Source: Nitrospirota bacterium
Lineage (GTDB): Bacteria > Nitrospirota > Thermodesulfovibrionia > UBA6902
Direction: 5' to 3'
DNA: 55,387 nucleotides
Assembly: GCA_016222905.1 (NCBI GenBank)
Contig: JACRPZ010000046.1
Location: forward strand, 1-55,387
Positions 27,851 to 36,447 of this stretch are shown piece after piece. The notes under the pieces are model-generated. The model saw nothing but the letters and a program-made list of their open reading frames with translations. It had not been told where the DNA came from and made no database searches. Both the position numbers and the translations under genes were made by a program. Numbering within the stretch: the first letter of the stretch is position 1; each line of letters opens with the position of its first letter.

Positions 27851-29005
27851 GTGAAGAGACTCTCCATATTAGGTTCTACAGGCTCTATAGGCAAAAATAC
27901 GCTTGAGGTAATCAGCCGTAATCCTGATACGTTTAAGATTGTTGCGCTTACGGCAAGGAATAATATCAGTCTGCTTGAATCCCAGATAGCGCAGTTTAAT
28001 CCTGAGGTTGTGGCGGTCTTTGATGGGTCTGAGGCGGAGAGGCTAAGAAGCAAAAAACTTCCGGTGAAGATCCTTTCCGGCGAAGAGGGTGTGATCGAGG
28101 CGGCAACTCTTGAGAACGTTGACATGGTTGTCTCTGCAATCGCCGGCTCAGCCGGGCTCATGCCGACACTCGCCGCTGTAAAAGCAGGTAAGACAATAGC
28201 GCTTGCCACAAAAGAGGCGCTTGTAATGGCAGGTAGTATAATCATGGCAGAGGCATTGAAGAGAGGCGTAAAGATCATACCCATAGACAGCGAGCACAGC
28301 GCAATCTTCCAGTGTTTAAACGGAAGGGATATTGAAGAGGTTAAGAGGATCATACTGACAGCTTCAGGAGGCGCGTTTCTTGGCAAAAGCGCGTCCGAAT
28401 TAGAGAGTGTGACCCCTGAAGATGCCCTGAATCATCCCAACTGGGATATGGGCAGGAAGATAACCATAGATTCAGCGACGCTGATGAACAAGGGACTTGA
28501 AGTAATAGAGGCGTATTGGCTTTTTAATATTCCGGTTGAGAAGATAGATGTGGTTATTCATCCGCAGAGCATAATACATTCGATGGTTGAATTTATTGAC
28601 GGAAGTATTCTGGCGCAGATGTCAGTGCCGGATATGAAAGGGCCTATAAGCTACGCCCTTTCTTATCCTCACAGGACTGAAAATGTTATGCCTGCTTTGA
28701 ATCTGACTGATGTGGCGAAGCTCACATTTGAAGAACCTGACCATGAAAAGTATCCCTCGCTCTCACTGACTTATGATGCGCTTAAGAGAGGAGGGACCAT
28801 GCCATGTGTCCTTAATTCATCCAACGAGGCTGCTGTTGAGGCCTTCTTAAATAAAAGAATCTCATTTACAGCTATTACACGGGTAGTTTCCAAAACAATG
28901 GCGGAGCATTCCGTATTGAAGGGCGAGACTATTGAAGAGGTATTAAGCGCTTCCATCTGGGCGCGTCAAAAAGCAGAGGAGATAATCAATGAAACGGAGA
29001 ATTAA
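27851..29005 (+). CDS. dxr: 1-deoxy-D-xylulose 5-phosphate reductoisomerase
   Basis: A 384-residue NADPH-dependent enzyme of the MEP isoprenoid pathway. It has the nucleotide-binding LGSTGSIGKNTLEVI at the N-terminus, the metal and substrate motif PIDSEHSAIFQCL, the flexible loop TASGGAF, and NHPNWDMGRKITIDSATLMNKG. It supplies precursors that uppS, two genes upstream, turns into the C55 carrier. The start is GTG 27851. It is separated from rseP by 3 bases. Confidence 0.96.
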   Translation: MKRLSILGSTGSIGKNTLEVISRNPDTFKIVALTARNNISLLESQIAQFNPEVVAVFDGSEAERLRSKKLPVKILSGEEGVIEAATLENVDMVVSAIAGSAGLMPTLAAVKAGKTIALATKEALVMAGSIIMAEALKRGVKIIPIDSEHSAIFQCLNGRDIEEVKRIILTASGGAFLGKSASELESVTPEDALNHPNWDMGRKITIDSATLMNKGLEVIEAYWLFNIPVEKIDVVIHPQSIIHSMVEFIDGSILAQMSVPDMKGPISYALSYPHRTENVMPALNLTDVAKLTFEEPDHEKYPSLSLTYDALKRGGTMPCVLNSSNEAAVEAFLNKRISFTAITRVVSKTMAEHSVLKGETIEEVLSASIWARQKAEEIINETEN

Positions 29006-29008
29006 AAA

Positions 29009-30115
29009 ATGACATTATTGTGGGCGGTAGTTCTTTTTGGCATTCTGATATTCTTTCATGAGCTTGGCCATTTCCTGCTGGCAAAGATTTTAGGCGTGAA
29101 GGTCCTGAAGTTCTCTCTCGGCATGGGGCCTAAAGTTATAGGCAAAAAGATAGGAGAGACCGAATACGTAATCTCTGCGTTTCCTCTCGGAGGCTATGTC
29201 AAGCCTCTTGGCGAGGAGCCCGGGGAGGAGCTTACTGAGGAGGAGAAGCCGAGGGCATTTAATTTTCAGGCGCCGTGGAAGAGAGCGGCTATTATCCTTG
29301 CAGGCCCTGTCTTTAATCTCGTCCTGGCATATCTTATCTTTTTATTCTTCCTCGGCATTAATCAGCCCATAATAATTCCGGATTTAGACAGCATAACAAC
29401 CTCGATTGAGAGCGTTCAGGATAATTCCCCCGCGATGAAGGCAGGGCTTCAAAAGGATGACGCAGTTGTTGCGATTAATGAAAAGCCTGTAAGCGACTGG
29501 AATGAGATGGCGGAGGTCTTTGCAAAAAATCCGGGGAATGAGCTGTCAGTCAGGGTAAAGAGGGGCAGTGAAATGATCAATGTCAAAATTATCCCTGAAT
29601 CAGTAACAGCCAAGGATGAAGACGGCAAAGATACCGTTACCGGCAGGATAGGGATTTCAAAGAAGCTGAATGCTCATTTTATTGAGAGCAAAGGGATCTT
29701 TGAAGCCCCTTTTAGAGCTCTGGAGGCTCTTTACGGCTGGTGCGTACTTACAATTAAAGTTGTTGTAATGTTATTTACCGGTGGGGTGTCGGCAAAACAG
29801 GTCGGCGGGCCGATATTAATTGTTGATGCGGCAGCCAAGGCAGCCTCTGTCGGTGCATTTGCGTATTTCAACTTTATAGCGGTGATCAGCGTAAACCTTG
29901 CAATCCTCAATCTCATGCCTGTGCCTGTACTTGACGGAGGACACTTGATGTTCCTCTCAATTGAGGCTTTAAGAAGAAGGCCGCTGAGTGAGAAGGTGCT
30001 GAATTGGGCTAACAAGGTAGGAATGGCGCTGCTCTTAATGCTGATAGCCTTTGTCTTTTACAACGATATAATGAGGATAATTGTTCCGTGGGTCGAGAAG
30101 TCGCTTAATCAATAG
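29009..30115 (+). CDS. rseP: Site-2 zinc metalloprotease RseP
   Basis: A 368-residue intramembrane protease. The zinc site HELGH lies at residues 17-21 in the first membrane segment, a PDZ domain covers about residues 125-200 (SPAMKAGLQKDDAVVAINEKPVSDW), and the second metal motif NLMPVPVLDGGH is near residue 307. In other bacteria RseP cuts anti-sigma factors after a site-1 protease, releasing ECF sigma factors. That makes it a candidate partner of the ECF module at 35253. ATG with a short gap after dxr. Confidence 0.95.
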   Translation: MTLLWAVVLFGILIFFHELGHFLLAKILGVKVLKFSLGMGPKVIGKKIGETEYVISAFPLGGYVKPLGEEPGEELTEEEKPRAFNFQAPWKRAAIILAGPVFNLVLAYLIFLFFLGINQPIIIPDLDSITTSIESVQDNSPAMKAGLQKDDAVVAINEKPVSDWNEMAEVFAKNPGNELSVRVKRGSEMINVKIIPESVTAKDEDGKDTVTGRIGISKKLNAHFIESKGIFEAPFRALEALYGWCVLTIKVVVMLFTGGVSAKQVGGPILIVDAAAKAASVGAFAYFNFIAVISVNLAILNLMPVPVLDGGHLMFLSIEALRRRPLSEKVLNWANKVGMALLLMLIAFVFYNDIMRIIVPWVEKSLNQ

Positions 30116-30145
30116 AAAATTTCTTCAGGCGCGTTTATTAATGCT

Positions 30146-30628
30146 ATGTCAAGACCTCCGACAATACGAAAACTCGCCTCTTCAGGAGGCGTCATATTCC
30201 GTGATTCAGCAAAAGGGGCTGAGGTTGCGCTCGTCTCTGTTAAAAAAAGAATTGTCTGGTGTCTGCCCAAGGGAATTATAGAAAAAGGGGAAGAGCCGGA
30301 TAAAACCGCATTAAGGGAAGTAGCGGAAGAGACAGGGTTAAGCGGGAAGATACTTGAGCAGATAGGGCAGATATCTTACTGGTATTTTCTGAAAGAGAAG
30401 ACTATCAGGGTTCACAAAACTGTCCATTTTTTTCTGCTTAAGTATGCATCAGGAAGTACAGATAACCATGACCATGAAGTGGAGGAAGCCAGGTGGTTTC
30501 CGGTTGATGAGGCGATAGAGAGGCTTCAGTATAAAGGTGAGAAGGATATCATGATGAAGGCAAAACAGATGATAGAGGCGAAATATATTAAACTGAAAAA
30601 TGCAGATATTGCTCAATCATATAATTAA
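30146..30628 (+). CDS. Nudix hydrolase
   Basis: A 160-residue protein with a full Nudix box, GIIEKGEEPDKTALREVAEE then TGL (about residues 48-70), giving the Glu residues that bind Mg2+. An N-terminal ASSGGVIFR resembles diadenosine polyphosphate and NUDT2/MutT-like members. It probably hydrolyses a nucleoside diphosphate linked to another group; substrate unknown. The last residues (KNADIAQSYN) are encoded by a sequence found again, inverted, just behind uvrB. It starts 30 bases after rseP, so may be in that operon. Confidence 0.88.
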   Translation: MSRPPTIRKLASSGGVIFRDSAKGAEVALVSVKKRIVWCLPKGIIEKGEEPDKTALREVAEETGLSGKILEQIGQISYWYFLKEKTIRVHKTVHFFLLKYASGSTDNHDHEVEEARWFPVDEAIERLQYKGEKDIMMKAKQMIEAKYIKLKNADIAQSYN

Positions 30629-30635
30629 CTTGATG
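30595..30635 (+). repeat. Nudix-tail repeat, copy 1 (inverted partner at 45056-45096)
   Basis: From GAAAAATGCAGATATTGCTC (30595) to about 30635 the sequence matches the minus strand of 45096-45056 with only about two mismatches. Here it encodes the last residues of the Nudix protein, KNADIAQSYN, and the stop codon. The second copy would encode KNADIAQSDN and stop if read in the same frame. Confidence 0.75.
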
Positions 30636-30679
30636 AATTATTATTCACAAGGCCGATGTATTTATCAGACATCCTGTCT

Positions 30680-31741
30680 TCACGCCTTATTCATATTCTT
30701 CTTTGCTGTCTTCATGAAGCGTCCGAATGCCCTGTCCTTTTTCCGTTTATCCACATACGACATCTCGTGGTACTGAGATTCCTTCTTAAGCTTCATATAG
30801 CTGGAATAGCGTTCTTCACTCAACTCACCATTTGTAACTGCAGTTAGAACTGCGCAGTTAGTTTCCTGTGTGTGGCTGCAATTTGCATAGTGACATTTCC
30901 CGGAAAGTTCAATAATATCTTCAAAGCCCTGATTAACTCCATCGCTGGCACCAAGAAGACCCAGCTCCCGCATTCCTGGCGTATCAATCAACATCGAGCC
31001 TTGATTAAGGAAGATAAGCTGCCGGCGCGCCGTTGTGTGTGTGCCTTCTCCCGTTCCACTTACGGCATTTGTGTTAAAAGTGTTCTGTCCAATCAAGCGG
31101 TTGATGAGGGTCGTCTTGCCAACTCCCGATGATCCAAGCAGGCAATATGTTTTTCCCGGGACCAACACCTGTTGGAATTCGTCAAATCCGGATCCGGTTA
31201 TGTTACTGAGGGCAAAGACCCTGGCTATGATGCCGGTCTGTTTAACAGCTGCAAGTTTTTGTTCCAGTTCACTGTGAGAGATCAAGTCCGTCTTGGTAAG
31301 AATAACCATCGGCTCAACGTGGCCGTCAGCTGCCATTACCAAATACCGGTCCAATCTTTTCATATTAAAGTCAAAATGACACGATTGAACAATGAAAGCG
31401 ATATCGATGTTGGCTGCAATCATCTGGAAATCCACGTTTTCACCAGCGCATTTACGGCGTAAAAACGTTTTTCTTGGAAGAACTCCATGAATAATTGCCT
31501 CGGTATTATCGTTGTGGTATTGCACCGTAACCCAATCGCCCACACATGGCAGGTCAACTGGGGATTCAACCCGGAAATAAAATTTCCCTGCAAGTCCAGC
31601 TGGAATCTCCCTGAGTTCATTTTTGATAAGATACGAACCACGATCAACCGCTGATACACGCGCTATATCGTGACCATCTTGACGCAAGGCATTAAAATGT
31701 GTTTCAAACCACTGATCAAAACCCAGATCTTTCAATTTCAT
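30680..31741 (-). CDS. rsgA: Ribosome small subunit-dependent GTPase RsgA
   Basis: A 353-residue circularly permuted GTPase. An N-terminal OB-fold (about residues 30-110, GDWVTVQYHND) is followed by the G4 motif LTKTDL, then G1 GSSGVGKTTLINRL, G3 DTPGMRELGL, and a C-terminal zinc site CHYANCSHTQETNC. G4 before G1 is diagnostic. RsgA acts in late 30S ribosome maturation. The lysine-rich tail is typical. It is convergent with the Nudix gene, and its upstream region holds two similar hairpins. Confidence 0.95.
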   Translation of the reverse strand: MKLKDLGFDQWFETHFNALRQDGHDIARVSAVDRGSYLIKNELREIPAGLAGKFYFRVESPVDLPCVGDWVTVQYHNDNTEAIIHGVLPRKTFLRRKCAGENVDFQMIAANIDIAFIVQSCHFDFNMKRLDRYLVMAADGHVEPMVILTKTDLISHSELEQKLAAVKQTGIIARVFALSNITGSGFDEFQQVLVPGKTYCLLGSSGVGKTTLINRLIGQNTFNTNAVSGTGEGTHTTARRQLIFLNQGSMLIDTPGMRELGLLGASDGVNQGFEDIIELSGKCHYANCSHTQETNCAVLTAVTNGELSEERYSSYMKLKKESQYHEMSYVDKRKKDRAFGRFMKTAKKNMNKA

Positions 31742-31798
31742 AATATTTTATCGCGAACATCGAAGTCTATCTCATTGACATCATTATGTTTTTCAGGT

Positions 31799-31900
31799 GA
31801 CTAATATGCTATTTGTTATATTAGTCGCGTTATAAATCTGATAGTCTTTCAATGAAATATTATACAGATGACTAATACGCATTTTTTAATGTTAGTCATG
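31799..31900. repeat. Pair of similar GACTAATA/TTAGTC hairpins upstream of rsgA
   Basis: Two inverted repeats lie 70 bases apart. The first has arms GACTAATAT (31799-31807) and ATATTAGTC (31818-31826). The second has arms ATGACTAA (31868-31875) and TTAGTCAT (31892-31899). Their shared TGACTAATA half-sites look like two operator sites for a dimeric regulator, or two copies of a small mobile hairpin. They lie 58-158 bases upstream of the rsgA start. Confidence 0.5.
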
Positions 31901-31992
31901 CTCAAAAGTGAAGTTCTTTATTAGAAGGGGCAGGCCGCAACATGCCGCTAAAGATTTTTCCTGTTATCGCGAACGACTTAAGTAAATACTCG

Positions 31993-32043
31993 CCCTTCGA
32001 CAAGCTCAGGGTGACATGTCATGGTGAGCTTGTCGAACCGTGG
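31993..32043. repeat. Palindromic TTCGACAAGCTCA element, copy 1
   Basis: Perfect 13-base arms TTCGACAAGCTCA (31996-32008) and TGAGCTTGTCGAA (32025-32037) surround AGGGTGACATGTCATGG-type sequence. A related copy is at 51918-51974. This wording recurs as an extragenic palindrome in many bacterial genomes. Here it runs into the yfcH gene and supplies its last eleven codons (TVRQAHHDMSP). Confidence 0.8.
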
Positions 32044-32935
32044 AATTAATTCCAAATATCGCCTTCAGCGCATCCTCTAAATCATGATATTTGAACTTAT
32101 ATCCTGACCTTACGATCTTCTCAGGCAAGACCCGTTGTCCTGTCAGAAGCATACCGCCGAGTTCTCCGAGGGTCAATTTAACGATAAATGAGGGAACCGC
32201 AAGCCATGATGGCCTGTGAATGGCATCTCCAAGAGTAGAACTGAACTCTCTATTTGTGACCGGATTCGGCGCGGTTGCATTGAGGGGCCCTGAAAGGGAT
32301 TCATTCTCAAGAGCATATTTAATAATGCCGAGAACATCATTCCTGTGTATCCACGAAAACCATTGTTTTCCGCTGCCGACAGGGCCGCCTAAAAAGAATT
32401 TAAAAGGGGTCATCATCTTGGGCAGCGCGCCTCCGTCAGCTTCCAGCACACCGCCGATACGAATCAGCACAACACGTATGCCTGACTCCTGCGCCTTCAA
32501 TGCTTCCTCTTCCCATGCTTTACAAACTCGTGCAAGGAAGTCAGAAGCAGGCAGAGTATCCTCTGTAACATATTCATCTCCGTGAGCGCCGTAGTATCCG
32601 ATTGCAGACGCGCTGATTAACACCTTAGGTTTGGAAGCTGCTTTCTTAATTGATTCTACGAGAGAGCGGGTTGTATCAATACGGCTTGACATGATAAGCT
32701 CCTTGCGTTTCTTTGTCCATCGTCCCGGTGCTACAGGCTCGCCTGCAAGGTTGATGACAGCATCAAAGCGGGAAATTACATCAGAAGGAATAAGCGCGGG
32801 AGGATTCCACGTAAGCTTTTCTTTTGAAACAGATGTCTGTCTCGTGGTGACTACAACAGTGTGCCCTGAATTGCGAAGCTCACGGCTTAACGGCGTCCCG
32901 ATAAAACCGGTGCCGCCTGTGATAAGTATGTTCAT
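32006..32935 (-). CDS. TIGR01777-type NAD(P)-dependent epimerase (YfcH-like)
   Basis: A 309-residue extended short-chain dehydrogenase. It has the Rossmann motif NILITGGTGFIGTPLSREL, FDAVINLAGEPVAPGRWTKK, ISASAIGYYGAHGDE with the YfcH-type Tyr, and the C-terminal DUF1731-like segment MLLTGQRVLPEKIVRSGYKF. Function in bacteria is not established; related proteins associate with cell division or envelope stress. The last residues TVRQAHHDMSP come from a palindromic repeat and likely replace the original end. It lies 12 bases downstream of tgt on the same strand. Confidence 0.85.
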   Translation of the reverse strand: MNILITGGTGFIGTPLSRELRNSGHTVVVTTRQTSVSKEKLTWNPPALIPSDVISRFDAVINLAGEPVAPGRWTKKRKELIMSSRIDTTRSLVESIKKAASKPKVLISASAIGYYGAHGDEYVTEDTLPASDFLARVCKAWEEEALKAQESGIRVVLIRIGGVLEADGGALPKMMTPFKFFLGGPVGSGKQWFSWIHRNDVLGIIKYALENESLSGPLNATAPNPVTNREFSSTLGDAIHRPSWLAVPSFIVKLTLGELGGMLLTGQRVLPEKIVRSGYKFKYHDLEDALKAIFGINSTVRQAHHDMSP

Positions 32936-32947
32936 GGGATAATTATA

Positions 32948-34078
<1,131 letters not shown>

Positions 34079-34208
34079 TTACTTCAAGGGACTATGAATA
34101 GAAATCTTTCTTGAGTTGATCTTCGGGAATAAATCGGCTTACATGGCTCAAGCACTCCAGCCTATTGTTTATTCAATCATTCTCAGAAAATGGCCGCAAG
34201 CTATTCGG

Positions 34209-34296
34209 GCTAACGATATTATTAACTGGTTTCTTGTTATCATACCAAAAAGCAAAGCTTTTGATAAGAAATTTGACAAATTTTTGAGGGCATGGA
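34209..34296 (+). repeat. ~85-bp duplicated promoter-bearing element, copy 1
   Basis: The stretch from GCTAACGATATTATTAACTG through TTGACAAATTTTTGAGGGC matches 37989-38077 over its whole length with few differences. Both copies contain TTGTTATCATACCAAAAAGC and a TTGACA -35 box, and end inside the promoter spacer. Different -10 boxes follow in the two places. Both copies point the same way and precede unrelated genes. Confidence 0.85.
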
Positions 34297-34302
34297 TATA
34301 TT
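34273..34302 (+). promoter_or_regulatory. Promoter of the small secreted protein gene (from repeat copy 1)
   Basis: TTGACA at 34273-34278 lies within the duplicated element, and TATATT at 34297-34302 lies just past its right end. The spacer is 18 bases. A start near 34309 would give a leader of about 93 bases. Confidence 0.5.
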
Positions 34303-34401
34303 TCACAGCTTGTAACCTTTCTTCCTTTGTTTCGTCTTATCTATAACATGACGGCTCATATTATCAGCAGTCGTGATCTAAATAATGAAGGGGGTGAAGA
34401 G

Positions 34402-34560
34402 ATGAAGAGAACGAAATCTGCAGTTGTTGCAATAATCATTGCGTTAACGCTCACAATCGGCGCTTCCGCATTTGCAATGGGCACATGCAAGTGCACTATG
34501 GGCACATGTACCGGCTCGGGCACTATGGTCCCGGGTTCAGGCACCATGACAGGCAAATAG
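34402..34560 (+). CDS. Small exported Cys/Gly/Thr/Met-rich protein
   Basis: A 52-residue protein from ATG 34402, preceded by a strong GGGGGTG ribosome binding site. The signal peptide has a hydrophobic core at about residues 8-22, likely cut after AFA. The mature peptide of about 27 residues has repeats MGTCKCTMGTCTGSGTM and GSGTMTGK with three Cys. I recognise no family. Metal binding is conceivable from the Cys and Met content but unproven. A longer in-frame start at 34327 would pass through an unrelated leader and is rejected. Confidence 0.6.
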   Translation: MKRTKSAVVAIIIALTLTIGASAFAMGTCKCTMGTCTGSGTMVPGSGTMTGK

Positions 34561-34570
34561 TTATAACATC

Positions 34571-34608
34571 AAGGGCAATATCAAGAGTTAGCTTTTGATA
34601 TTGCCCTT
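34571..34608 (+). terminator. Terminator hairpin after the small secreted protein gene
   Basis: Perfect 14-base arms AAGGGCAATATCAA (34571-34584) and TTGATATTGCCCTT (34595-34608) with a 10-base loop, followed by CTATTT. The T-tail is poor but the stem is strong and lies 11 bases after the stop codon. Confidence 0.75.
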
Positions 34609-34650
34609 CTATTTGCATATACTTTAATTGCTACATTACACAGCTTAAGT

Positions 34651-34762
34651 GAAGCTCCCCGCCTACAAGGCGGGGCTTCTTAAAAAACAAGGATAAGGGA
34701 ACATCCTGTTCCCTTATAACCCCTTGGCAAGGATGCCATTCATCCCCGTGCACAGCACGGGG
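34651..34762 (-). mobile_element. IS200/IS605-like end remnant with clustered hairpins
   Basis: Four hairpins lie in 112 bases: CCCCGCC/GGCGGGG (34657-34675), ATAAGGGAACA/TGTTCCCTTAT (34693-34717), TGGCA/TGCCA (34725-34738) and CCCCGTG/CACGGGG (34744-34762). On the minus strand the block ends with a GC-rich hairpin and GGGGAGCTTCAC. That is the look of right ends of IS200/IS605 elements, where the TnpB guide RNA scaffold is encoded. No tnpA or tnpB is present. A family assignment from memory only; another structured RNA is possible. Confidence 0.45.
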
Positions 34763-34776
34763 TATTCTGGCATAAT

Positions 34777-34805
34777 TTCATAAATTCATACTCTCTTCAT
34801 ATAAT
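34777..34805 (+). promoter_or_regulatory. Promoter of the CBM48/ECF-sigma operon
   Basis: TTCATA at 34777-34782, a 17-base spacer, and perfect TATAAT at 34800-34805, 18 bases before the lipoprotein start. A housekeeping-type promoter, so at least the first gene may be made without the ECF factor. Confidence 0.5.
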
Positions 34806-34822
34806 TCCGCTAAGATTTGTTA

Positions 34823-35200
34823 ATGAAATTAACGGAGAATACAAGACGGCGCTTCCTGCTCTCTCTCTTCCTGATCCCGGCAGCGGTTGCCGTTCTGTAC
34901 GGATGCAGTTTAAAATACAGCGGGCCCCGGGTTGTAAAGGGCGGCGTAATGTTCCACATTAAGGCAGAGGACGCCAAAAGGGTTGCCGTCGCAGGCAGTT
35001 TTAACCAATGGAATGCCGATAAAGACATCCTTTCCGGCCCTGACAAAAATGGAGAGTGGAGCATTGTCATTCCCCTCGCTGACGGACGATATGAGTATCT
35101 TTTCTTAATGGATGGAACGCGCTTGTTCTTGGACCCTGATGCCCCTGTCGCGGAGGATAGTTTTGGCGGAAGAAATTCGGTTGTTTCGATAAAGCGATAA
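34823..35200 (+). CDS. Lipoprotein with CBM48 (glycogen-binding-like) domain
   Basis: A 125-residue protein. An Arg-rich N-terminus and hydrophobic stretch end in the lipobox-like LYGC (Cys about residue 29). The rest is one early-set beta-sandwich: GGVMFHIKAEDAKRVAVAGSF-type sequence with NQWNADKD, then GEWSIVIPLADGRYEYLFLMDG, the pattern of AMPK/isoamylase N-terminal CBM48 domains that bind alpha-glucans. The same domain ends the putative anti-sigma protein two genes on. ATG 34823 is preferred over TTG 34817. Ligand binding is inferred from fold only. Confidence 0.75.
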   Translation: MKLTENTRRRFLLSLFLIPAAVAVLYGCSLKYSGPRVVKGGVMFHIKAEDAKRVAVAGSFNQWNADKDILSGPDKNGEWSIVIPLADGRYEYLFLMDGTRLFLDPDAPVAEDSFGGRNSVVSIKR

Positions 35201-35252
35201 TGGCATGCTGTAACAATTATGATTCCATTTTCGTCTTATTAACAGGAACAAT

Positions 35253-35813
35253 GTGGAAATACAGAGAGATGAATACGCGCTTATCAAGGAATGCGTGGAC
35301 GGGAATGCGGAGGCATACGCCGTCCTGGTAGACAGGTATAAGGATATGATTTACAACATAGCTTACAGAATGTTAGGCGATGCCGACACAGCTCATGATA
35401 TGGCCCAGGAGAGCTTTATATCGGCATATGCCGGCTTGAAGAAATTTAAAAATGATTCCAAATTCTCCACATGGCTTTACAGTATTGCGGTAAATAAATG
35501 CCGGGACCATCTAAGAGGCAAAAGGCCTCACGTTCCGATTGATGAGATAGCAGAAGTTGCCTGTTCAGCGGCAAATCCAGAAGAGGGTCTGCAGAGCAGG
35601 CAGATGCTGGACGGTATACAAAACGCCCTTAATGCATTGCCCGATAATTACCGCGAGGCGATTATCTTAAAACATATTGAAGGCCTGGATTACAAAGAGA
35701 TGGGGACCATAATTGGCATTGACGCAGGGACGCTCAAAGTAAGGACGCATAGAGGAAGAGAGATGCTGAAAAAATTATTAAAAGGGACCGGGGTGTTTGA
35801 TGGACAACGATAG
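35253..35813 (+). CDS. ECF RNA polymerase sigma factor (RpoE-like)
   Basis: A 186-residue sigma-70 family member with only regions 2 and 4. Region 2 reads YAVLVDRYKDMIYNIAYRML and DMAQESFISAYAGLKKFKND through FSTWLYSIAVNKCRDHLR. Region 4 reads ALNALPDNYREAIILKHIEG and YKEMGTIIGIDAGTLKVRTH with its helix-turn-helix. GTG start at 35253. It overlaps the next gene by 14 bases, the usual sigma/anti-sigma coupling. A conserved role in envelope sensing is inferred from its partner's membrane topology. Confidence 0.92.
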   Translation: MEIQRDEYALIKECVDGNAEAYAVLVDRYKDMIYNIAYRMLGDADTAHDMAQESFISAYAGLKKFKNDSKFSTWLYSIAVNKCRDHLRGKRPHVPIDEIAEVACSAANPEEGLQSRQMLDGIQNALNALPDNYREAIILKHIEGLDYKEMGTIIGIDAGTLKVRTHRGREMLKKLLKGTGVFDGQR

Positions 35814-36447
35814 AGAGCTTATCCATAAGCTGCTGGATGGCGGACTTCCCTCTGATGAGACAGCAGCTCTCATGAAGAGGGTAAATTCCGATCCGGATTT
35901 GCTGGAAGAGTTCACCTTATTAAAAGAAGCCGTTACTGTTATTGAGAAGTCTGAGCGGAAACAGGCGTCCGCATCGTTCACTTCAGATGTTATGAGACGA
36001 TTATCTTCAGGCGCAAAGGCTGAAAGGAAAGGGTGGAGGAATTTCTTTTTCGGAGAGAGGATATTCAGATGGAACATGGCTTATGCCGCTGCAGCGCTCC
36101 TTCTTGCCGTGCTGACAGCAGGAGGCATTTATAATTTCAGAAGCGGCGGGCAGATTCCTTATTCTGCTTTGGATAAATCTGCCGTTACAGTGAAATTTAA
36201 CTTTTATTCCCCTGATGCGAAGAGCGTTTCCGTTGCGGGAGATTTCAATAAATGGAGGACCGATGCCGGGGTCATGAGGAGAGAGGAGGGAGGGATCTGG
36301 ACTATCAAGATACCGTTGAAGCCCGGAGCATATAATTATATGTTCGTTATGAATGGAGATGCCTGGATAACCGACCCTGAAGCCGCAGCATATCACGACG
36401 ACGGATTCGGGTACAAAAATTCTGTTGTAAGGGTTGATAAATTATGA
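35800..36447 (+). CDS. Putative anti-sigma factor with periplasmic CBM48 domain
   Basis: 215 residues. The N-terminal part (about 1-55, HKLLDGGLPSDETAALMKRV) resembles the helical cytoplasmic domain of anti-sigma factors, but no zinc HxxxCxxC is seen. One membrane segment follows (about residues 90-108, AYAAAALLLAVLTAGGIY). The outside part (about residues 125-215) is a CBM48 sandwich: KSVSVAGDFNKWRTDAG and GGIWTIKIPLKPGAYNYMFV. It thus could gate the sigma factor in response to a glycan outside the membrane. Start ATG 35800 overlaps the sigma gene; its stop overlaps the next start by 4 bases. Confidence 0.72.
   Translation: MDNDRELIHKLLDGGLPSDETAALMKRVNSDPDLLEEFTLLKEAVTVIEKSERKQASASFTSDVMRRLSSGAKAERKGWRNFFFGERIFRWNMAYAAAALLLAVLTAGGIYNFRSGGQIPYSALDKSAVTVKFNFYSPDAKSVSVAGDFNKWRTDAGVMRREEGGIWTIKIPLKPGAYNYMFVMNGDAWITDPEAAAYHDDGFGYKNSVVRVDKL

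Noticed and set aside
34116-34346. 76-codon plus-strand frame downstream of tgt
   Set aside because: It runs through the duplicated 85-bp element, has no ribosome binding site, and the second copy of the element is not read in the same frame.
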